Below are positions 3,326 to 8,958 of a stretch of DNA of 8,958 nt, one piece after another. Position numbers and translations under genes: made by a program. This DNA is from CAZNKU01 sp045654805 (lineage in GTDB: Bacteria; Bacillota; Clostridia; Monoglobales; Firm-18). The stretch spans positions 1 through 8,958 of the forward strand of contig JAZOOD010000045.1 in the NCBI GenBank assembly GCA_045654805.1, given 5' to 3'. Positions within the stretch are counted from its first letter, which is position 1. Every line of letters begins with the position of its first letter. Below the pieces are notes generated by a model. That model had not been told where the DNA came from and did no database searches. It was given only the letters and a program-made list of their open reading frames with translations.

Positions 3326-5944
3326 ATGAGAAAAATTGCAAAAACATTGCTTTGCATAATGTGCATAATTGCAATGATTGTACCTTCTTTTGGTACAGTG
3401 TATGCATCCATTGATATCGATAATGTAGTTTTTGAACTAACATCATTGGGTGTGTTGGAAGGTATGGAAAAGGAGTCGGATTTGAACGGCTATATGACAA
3501 GAGCGGAATTTGCCAAGCTCGTTGTCAATACAATGGGATATTCCGATATCGCTGAGACTATGAAGGACAAGGGATATTTTTCCGATGTGTCATCTACTCC
3601 ATATGTTGGTGCAATAAATCTATTGTATGAATTGAAAATATTGTCAGGAACTGGAGTAGGTACATTTAGTCCGGATTCTCATGTAACTTATCCACAGGTT
3701 GGTAAGATTATGACTAATGTTCTTGGCTATTCAAATATAGTTAACGGAACAGATTTGAATTCATATTTTTACCTTGCAGGTATTTTGGGTGTGTATAATG
3801 ATGTTAATTCTGCAGGTGAATATGTTACATATCACGATGCTTATATTATGATTAGCAACAGCTTGAATGTTGATGTTATGACACAAAACTTCGGTTTGTA
3901 CGGAAGCGGAAGTTATGAAGTTGTTGAAGGTAATACTTTGAAATCATACCTTCAGACTGCACAACATCACAAGCTCACTAAAAAAAGCGGTATTGTAACT
4001 GCAGACAGACTTACTTATTTATATAATGAAATAGGTAAGACTAAAACAGATATTATTGAAATTAATGGCGAAGTATTAAAGTGCAGTTTTGTAGTACCAC
4101 AGGGACTTGTAGGTATGGCTGTTGACTATTATGTAGAATATACAGACAGCGAAACCGGAGTAGTTACTGCTATACAGCCATCGTCTAAAAATATTGTTAA
4201 AGAATTTAATCTTGACAAATATAACGGTGCATCATCTGGCGTGATGAAGTATCTGGATAATGACGATATAGTTAAGCTTAAATATAATGAAACAACGAAG
4301 ATTGTATACAACAACAGAAGAGAACGTAACTACACTCCTGAAAATATAGGTAACTATAAAAACGGTACAGTAAGAGCAATAGACAATAACGAGGACGAAA
4401 TCCTTGACGTAGTGTATATTTATGATTATAAGGACGCTATTGTAGAAAGATTGTATACAGAAAGTAAACAGGTGTATTTTGCAAACAATCAGGTAATAGA
4501 CGGTAAAAGATATGTGTCACTAGATGACGAGGAAGTAATTGTAAATATAACAGATGCAGAAGGCAACGCACTTACATTTGATAAAATACCAGTTGACAGT
4601 GTAGTAAGTATTGCAAAGAGTAATGACAAAAAGGTAGTATCTGTTGTAGTTTCAAATAAAAAGGTTACAGGAAGAATAAATGTAATTGAAGATGAATATG
4701 TAACAATAGGTTCAGATGTTTATGAAAGTGCAACAACATTAATTCCTGAAGTTGGAACACATGTTGATGCATACATAAACTTTATGAATGAAATTGTATA
4801 TTATGAAGAAACAATTTCTTATGATAATTATGCATATGTTATGGAGGCATCAGTGCCGGGTAACGGTATGGATAATGTGAAAATTTCTATGATATCACCA
4901 GGATATATCAGCGAAACAAAGAAGGATTCAGTAGAAGATGACGGTTCATCAAAGACATCAAAGAAGCTTTTCTTCAGAAATACAGGTAAAAGTATATATC
5001 CGTTAGCAGAAAATGTTATAGTAGACGGACAGAGATATAAGGCGCAAAAGGCAACAACATTGATTTTGAATCAGGTAGTTTCATATACATTAAATTCAAA
5101 GAATGAAATAAGTAAGGTAGAGATAGTACCGCCATATGATGAGGATGTATATAAAACATATAACGAAAACGGAAAATTGTTCAGCCTTGGTTCAACATAC
5201 GGATTCGGTATAGATGAAAGCAAGACAATGTCAATATGTATTCCTGAAGATATTGCAGGTTCAACAGAAGATGACCTTTTGGTACCTGTAATGCTTTTGA
5301 ATTCAACAGAATATAAGATAAAAGCATATGATGTTGACGAAGTTTCAAGCATAGCAGGTTTGGTTGTAATTACAGAACAAATGGAAGCGGGAATACCAGG
5401 AACAGTAACATCAGCAAGCGATGTTGCAATGGTAAAAAAGGTTTCAAGAAAGATAGAAAAAGATGAAGAACATATAGTAGTAAATATGTTGACAAAGGAT
5501 GGAGAAAAGAATTACTTTGTTTCAAACCTTATACCAAATGCTAACCAGTTTACAGCATTGGGAGCAGGAGATTTGATAGCATACTCATTGGTAGAGGGAG
5601 CAGATGAATTAAACGGTGTTGCATTGATACAGAGAGCAAATGCATATAAGGGAAGCTTTTTGCTTAATGCATTCCAAGCAAATGAAACATGTCTTGGAAC
5701 GGTAGAAGACTTCAAATACAACTATGTATCACAGTACAAGAGCCGTTGGACAGATAATGTAACAGTAAATTATGGCGGATTGACAACAACGTATGAAGTA
5801 TATATGACAGGAACACCGCCAATATACTTGCTTGAAGGAAACGACGAAATAAAGACACTAAGCTTTGATGAAATACAGATAGGTGATAAGATATTTGTAT
5901 ATGCAAACTTAGGTGTTGTAAAAGCAATAGTAGTAAGAAGATAG
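3326..5944 (+). CDS. Secreted SLH-domain surface protein with beta-rich C-terminal region
   Basis: The product is 872 residues from ATG 3326. TTG 3323 would add one residue and GTG 3314 overlaps the ribosome binding site. Residues 1-27 are a signal peptide (MRKIAK, hydrophobic core, cleavage VYA-S). Three SLH-like motifs follow: 33-72 with the classic MTRAEFAKLV, 84-135 with SDVSSTPYVGAINLLYELKIL and GTFSPDSHVT, and a diverged third at 136-184. SLH domains bind pyruvylated secondary cell-wall polymer, so the protein should sit on the cell wall. Only the first copy keeps TRAE; the others have TYPQ and TYHD. The remaining ~690 residues are beta-rich and of unknown family. They include weakly repeated units with an I..G..Y turn and a G..V..Y end (about 222-287, 449-500, 561-607, 789-872). 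No catalytic motif is seen. Threonine codon use changes sharply near 4335. The downstream gene starts 14 bases after the stop, suggesting one operon and a shared surface role. Confidence 0.9.
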   Translation: MRKIAKTLLCIMCIIAMIVPSFGTVYASIDIDNVVFELTSLGVLEGMEKESDLNGYMTRAEFAKLVVNTMGYSDIAETMKDKGYFSDVSSTPYVGAINLLYELKILSGTGVGTFSPDSHVTYPQVGKIMTNVLGYSNIVNGTDLNSYFYLAGILGVYNDVNSAGEYVTYHDAYIMISNSLNVDVMTQNFGLYGSGSYEVVEGNTLKSYLQTAQHHKLTKKSGIVTADRLTYLYNEIGKTKTDIIEINGEVLKCSFVVPQGLVGMAVDYYVEYTDSETGVVTAIQPSSKNIVKEFNLDKYNGASSGVMKYLDNDDIVKLKYNETTKIVYNNRRERNYTPENIGNYKNGTVRAIDNNEDEILDVVYIYDYKDAIVERLYTESKQVYFANNQVIDGKRYVSLDDEEVIVNITDAEGNALTFDKIPVDSVVSIAKSNDKKVVSVVVSNKKVTGRINVIEDEYVTIGSDVYESATTLIPEVGTHVDAYINFMNEIVYYEETISYDNYAYVMEASVPGNGMDNVKISMISPGYISETKKDSVEDDGSSKTSKKLFFRNTGKSIYPLAENVIVDGQRYKAQKATTLILNQVVSYTLNSKNEISKVEIVPPYDEDVYKTYNENGKLFSLGSTYGFGIDESKTMSICIPEDIAGSTEDDLLVPVMLLNSTEYKIKAYDVDEVSSIAGLVVITEQMEAGIPGTVTSASDVAMVKKVSRKIEKDEEHIVVNMLTKDGEKNYFVSNLIPNANQFTALGAGDLIAYSLVEGADELNGVALIQRANAYKGSFLLNAFQANETCLGTVEDFKYNYVSQYKSRWTDNVTVNYGGLTTTYEVYMTGTPPIYLLEGNDEIKTLSFDEIQIGDKIFVYANLGVVKAIVVRR

Positions 5945-5950
5945 GGGGAG
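5944..5950 (+). promoter_or_regulatory. Ribosome binding site overlapping the upstream stop codon
   Basis: GGGGGAG begins at the last base of the SLH gene's TAG and lies 8 bases before ATG 5959. The overlap suggests co-transcription and possibly translational coupling of the two surface-protein genes. Confidence 0.8.
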
Positions 5951-5958
5951 CAAAAGTT

Positions 5959-8958
5959 ATGAAGAGAATAATTTCAATTGTTTTAACAATGGCAATGTTG
6001 CTTGCTATGGTAGTAACTACACCGGTTTCTGCAGCAACAACTACAACTGCTGAACCCTATGATATTGTAAAATGGGATGGAACCATCGTAACAGATGCTC
6101 AAGGTACTGTTTCAACCGATCCCGTTAAATCAGGTAACCTATATCCAACAGGTGGTATCACTACCACAAAATATCAGATTTCTGTTTTGAAAGATGGTAC
6201 AGGTACAGGTTTAAGCACAGTTGGATCATCCGATAACAAATACTATAGCGTTGATTATAGCAGGGATTTACGCTATGACCCAAGCACAAACTTTAATTTC
6301 TATGCGCAGGTAACCAATGCGAAATTAAATAAGCCTGTATTTTCAGTTATGTATGATGTTATGATTCCTGCAGGCGATAACGAAGATTCTGCAAGAAAAT
6401 TTACACCTACATTTGCAAGCACTAATGCAAAAAGTGGTGCTACCGGTGAAAATCCTGCTCAATTTACAATTAAGTATGAAAACAAGAAATTTTCAATTGA
6501 TAATACAGCAGATTTGTTGGGATTTGATACAGTTTCTGCAGTTTATGCAGAGGAAGATTATACACCGGGCACTTGGGTAACAGTAGAAGTAAGAGCATAT
6601 TATGATGCAACTACAAAAAAGCTTACTTATGGTGCTTACGTTGATGATACACGTATTTTCTATGGTGAAGGAAATATTGAATACTCAGCAATGTATTTGG
6701 ATAAGGCTTTATGGTCACAACCATCTGTTGTAACAAATTATGACAATATATGTATGAGAGTACTTGCTGTTGAAGATAAACCTACTACATCAACAGTTAC
6801 TCCGGATCCAAATCCAAACCCGGATCCAAATCCAAACCCGGACCCAGGAGCAAACCCATACGAGGGCAGTACACTTTTGTTCAGTTACGACTTGAACAAG
6901 GCTTTTGCTGAAACTGAGCTTGGAAAAAAGGTTATTATAGATAAATTTGATAGTATTGAAACATATAATACTGAAATATCCTATGAAGATGACGGAATTA
7001 AAATCAGTCATGTAGGCGACCCTATATTTACTAATGACGCAAAAACGGGCGGTGCTAATGTAGATGCCTTTGGTCTTAAACTTACTGAGCTTGTGTATAA
7101 TGAAAACGGCAATTCTATGTATAAAACAGGTTATAACGGTAAGTATGCCCTTGAGTATACAATTAATCTTGTATCCGGTGATAACTGGGAAAGTAATAAA
7201 TCAACAGGCCGTTCGGATTTAGTTATAGATGATGAGGCAAATAAATTTGCAGGATCTAATAACATACATATACGCCTTCCATTCAAACCGTTATCAGCAT
7301 CAGGCGCGAAAGAAAATAATGTTGCGTATGTTGACAACAACACAAAAGCATTTGCTTTGGGTAATTTTGAAAGCGGTGAGGATATAACCATATGTTTAGT
7401 AATTGATACAGACAATGATAAATTTTATGGTTATACAAAGCAGGATGATGGTACATATTTATATGCAGGTACAGGAGCATATACTCTTGATGCAGCTAGC
7501 ATTTTATGGTACAGAATCAGAAGTTATTGCCAGAACGGAGATTCAATTACATTTAAAAACATAAAAATGTATGAATTTGATAAGAACGAAAATCATCCTG
7601 GAAATATAGCTTATGAAAAGTTTAACGCAGATTTGCCAGCAAGCATAGTGAACGATGCTGAAAATGTAATTGAAAACATTACAATTCCTGAAACTATGTT
7701 AAATGCAGGTGTTATTAGTACTTTAAACGAAGACCTTGTTAAGGTTGACGGTACTGTTACACGCAGATTTGAGGATACAAAGACAGGACTTGCTGTTTCA
7801 GGAAATGCAAACGGAATATATTACGAAAAGTTATACAGCTTTATCGTCAAAGCTATGGAAGGAGCAGAGAATCATACCAAACTTTCAGATTATGACTTTG
7901 CTTCTGAAAAGGTTTATGGTGAACTTGTAAGTACAGTAAATGGAACAGCGTTAAATGACGGATATAAACTTATAAACAACAAACAACAGGGAGAAGCTGT
8001 TGGTATGTTAAAGGTTCTTGACGTCAACGATACTTATACAAATACATACTACTATGATCACAGCGGTGCGTATGATTATGAAATAAAATTAACACCGGAC
8101 GTTAAAGACGGAAAGGCAGTAGTGGAAGTAGGTAACTATAATGCTGCTGCAAACAGCTTTACATCCTTTGGAACGGTTAAAATTTCATCGAGTAAAATCG
8201 TTTATTGTGATACAAAGCAGGATGTTATACTCCTTGCGGAAAGCACATCAGGTAATGACTATAACATTAAATTCAGAACATATACAGACAATAAAAATAT
8301 GTGGGTATATGTAAATTCAAAATTGGTATCAGTTCTGCCTTACAGTTATGAAGCCGAAAAGAATGTACTTAATGCATATAGAGTAACATTTGAAAATGGA
8401 ACAGAAAATGACAGTGTTGTTATTAAGAACAGCATATTGACACAGTTGCTTGTATCTGAAAATACAGGACTTAATAATTGTCTTGCAGTTGCAGATTCAA
8501 TTAAGATAAGCGATATAACAGCAAATCCTGATGATGCATACGGAGAGATTAAGCTACCAACTGAAAACGGATATAATATTGAATGGTCATCAAGCACTCC
8601 ATTGGCTGATTTGAAAAATAAATATATTTACCGCACGGAAGATGATACAAATATTGTTATTTCAGCAGTTATAACAAGCAATAGCAATCCTGATATAAAG
8701 GTATTAAAGGAATTTAATATTGTTGTTAAAGGAACAGATGATCCTAAGTATTTGCTTGAAGGTGATTTGGCAAAAATCGTTCCTGAAAATATCACAAACC
8801 AAAATTCACAGGCATTGATAGCAGATTTAGTTTTGCCTAGAAAATCCGACCAGGGCTATGATGTAAGTTGGGAAGTTTGTGAAGGATATGAAAACTTCAT
8901 TTCTGTGGTAGATTACGCAGGTAAGATAAATAAAAACATCAATATTCCTGAGGATACT
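5959..8958 (+). CDS. Large modular secreted protein, N-terminal 1000 residues (runs off the window)
   Basis: The frame from ATG 5959 is open for exactly 1000 codons to the window edge, so the C-terminus is missing. Residues 1-25 are a signal peptide (MKRIISIVLTMAMLLAMVV, cleavage near VSA-A). Residues about 35-273 look like a concanavalin/LamG-like jelly roll, with TWVTVEVRAYYDATTKKLTY and a closing YDNICMRVLAV strand. Residues 274-297 are a PDPNPN linker. A second jelly roll at about 300-545 closes with FKNIKMYEF. Residues 555-640 look like an atrophied bacterial Ig unit (KVDGTVTRRFEDT). A third beta-sandwich-like module spans about 645-832. Residues about 838-928 (EIKLPTENGYNIEWSSSTP) and 932 onward (DLVLPRKSDQGYDVSWEV) are two further atrophied-Ig-like units. 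Such modules usually bind glycans or space catalytic domains in secreted polysaccharide-degrading enzymes. No catalytic residues can be assigned, and neither an enzyme nor an anchor domain is visible. Module assignments are by eye. Confidence 0.88.
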   Translation, partial: MKRIISIVLTMAMLLAMVVTTPVSAATTTTAEPYDIVKWDGTIVTDAQGTVSTDPVKSGNLYPTGGITTTKYQISVLKDGTGTGLSTVGSSDNKYYSVDYSRDLRYDPSTNFNFYAQVTNAKLNKPVFSVMYDVMIPAGDNEDSARKFTPTFASTNAKSGATGENPAQFTIKYENKKFSIDNTADLLGFDTVSAVYAEEDYTPGTWVTVEVRAYYDATTKKLTYGAYVDDTRIFYGEGNIEYSAMYLDKALWSQPSVVTNYDNICMRVLAVEDKPTTSTVTPDPNPNPDPNPNPDPGANPYEGSTLLFSYDLNKAFAETELGKKVIIDKFDSIETYNTEISYEDDGIKISHVGDPIFTNDAKTGGANVDAFGLKLTELVYNENGNSMYKTGYNGKYALEYTINLVSGDNWESNKSTGRSDLVIDDEANKFAGSNNIHIRLPFKPLSASGAKENNVAYVDNNTKAFALGNFESGEDITICLVIDTDNDKFYGYTKQDDGTYLYAGTGAYTLDAASILWYRIRSYCQNGDSITFKNIKMYEFDKNENHPGNIAYEKFNADLPASIVNDAENVIENITIPETMLNAGVISTLNEDLVKVDGTVTRRFEDTKTGLAVSGNANGIYYEKLYSFIVKAMEGAENHTKLSDYDFASEKVYGELVSTVNGTALNDGYKLINNKQQGEAVGMLKVLDVNDTYTNTYYYDHSGAYDYEIKLTPDVKDGKAVVEVGNYNAAANSFTSFGTVKISSSKIVYCDTKQDVILLAESTSGNDYNIKFRTYTDNKNMWVYVNSKLVSVLPYSYEAEKNVLNAYRVTFENGTENDSVVIKNSILTQLLVSENTGLNNCLAVADSIKISDITANPDDAYGEIKLPTENGYNIEWSSSTPLADLKNKYIYRTEDDTNIVISAVITSNSNPDIKVLKEFNIVVKGTDDPKYLLEGDLAKIVPENITNQNSQALIADLVLPRKSDQGYDVSWEVCEGYENFISVVDYAGKINKNINIPEDT
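6802..6846 (+). repeat. 18-bp in-frame tandem repeat encoding the PDPNPN linker
   Basis: The unit ccggatccaaatccaaac occurs at 6802-6819 and 6820-6837, identical, followed by a partial copy (ccggaccca, 6838-6846). It encodes PDPNPN twice, then PDP, a rigid, extended linker between two jelly-roll-like modules. The two identical units point to recent slippage, so linker length may vary between strains. Confidence 0.9.

Noticed and set aside
3226..3500. Minus-strand open frames over the start of the SLH gene
   Set aside because: They are antisense shadows of the signal peptide and leader region and have no start signals.
6790..7011. Minus-strand open frame with Trp-Ile-Trp-Ile-Arg repeats
   Set aside because: It is the complement of the PDPNPN linker coding repeat inside a long, clearly real plus-strand gene.
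7736..7930. Plus-strand 64-codon open frame in another frame
   Set aside because: It lies wholly inside the large secreted-protein gene and shows no ribosome binding site or domain.

Overview
The window looks like chromosomal DNA of an AT-rich Gram-positive anaerobe, most likely a gut or fibre-associated Clostridia lineage. The grounds are low-GC coding sequence, strong GGAGG-type ribosome binding sites, S-layer homology (SLH) anchoring, large modular secreted proteins with PDPNPN linkers, and AraC-type regulators with cupin sensor domains. The combination resembles SLH-rich polysaccharide degraders such as Monoglobus, but that is a guess from architecture and not an identification.

Layout. 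Positions 1-346 are a clearly GC-richer, non-coding-looking block with several hairpins and partly duplicated sequence. It abuts a 165-bp miniature element (347-511) with IS3-type ends and only the first codons of an IS3 orfA. Two minus-strand genes follow for related AraC-family regulators (589-1458 and 1939-2838). Each has its own terminator and a near-consensus or consensus promoter. Between them lies a control region with a 16-bp inverted repeat and a perfect 19-bp tandem repeat upstream of the first gene's promoter. Upstream of the second regulator, on the plus strand, are a 16-bp palindrome, an extended -10 promoter and a decayed Gfo/Idh/MocA-type oxidoreductase (3015-3203). This is what remains of a divergently transcribed, probably sugar-related gene.

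From 3326 to the window end the plus strand carries a two-gene surface-protein unit. The first gene encodes an 872-residue secreted SLH protein with a long beta-rich C-terminal region. The second begins 14 bases later, with its ribosome binding site overlapping the first gene's stop codon. It is open for exactly 1000 codons to the end of the window. It has a signal peptide, jelly-roll-like modules, a PDPNPN linker and atrophied-Ig-like modules, and any catalytic or anchoring domain would lie beyond the window.

How it fits together (inference): the AraC regulators probably sense a carbohydrate-type signal and control nearby genes. The SLH protein probably sits in the cell-wall layer, and its partner may be displayed or act on a substrate there. 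The most unusual signals are the IS3-derived miniature element, the oxidoreductase remnant at a still-intact divergent promoter, the tandem repeat upstream of the first regulator, and an abrupt change of threonine codon use inside the SLH gene near position 4335.
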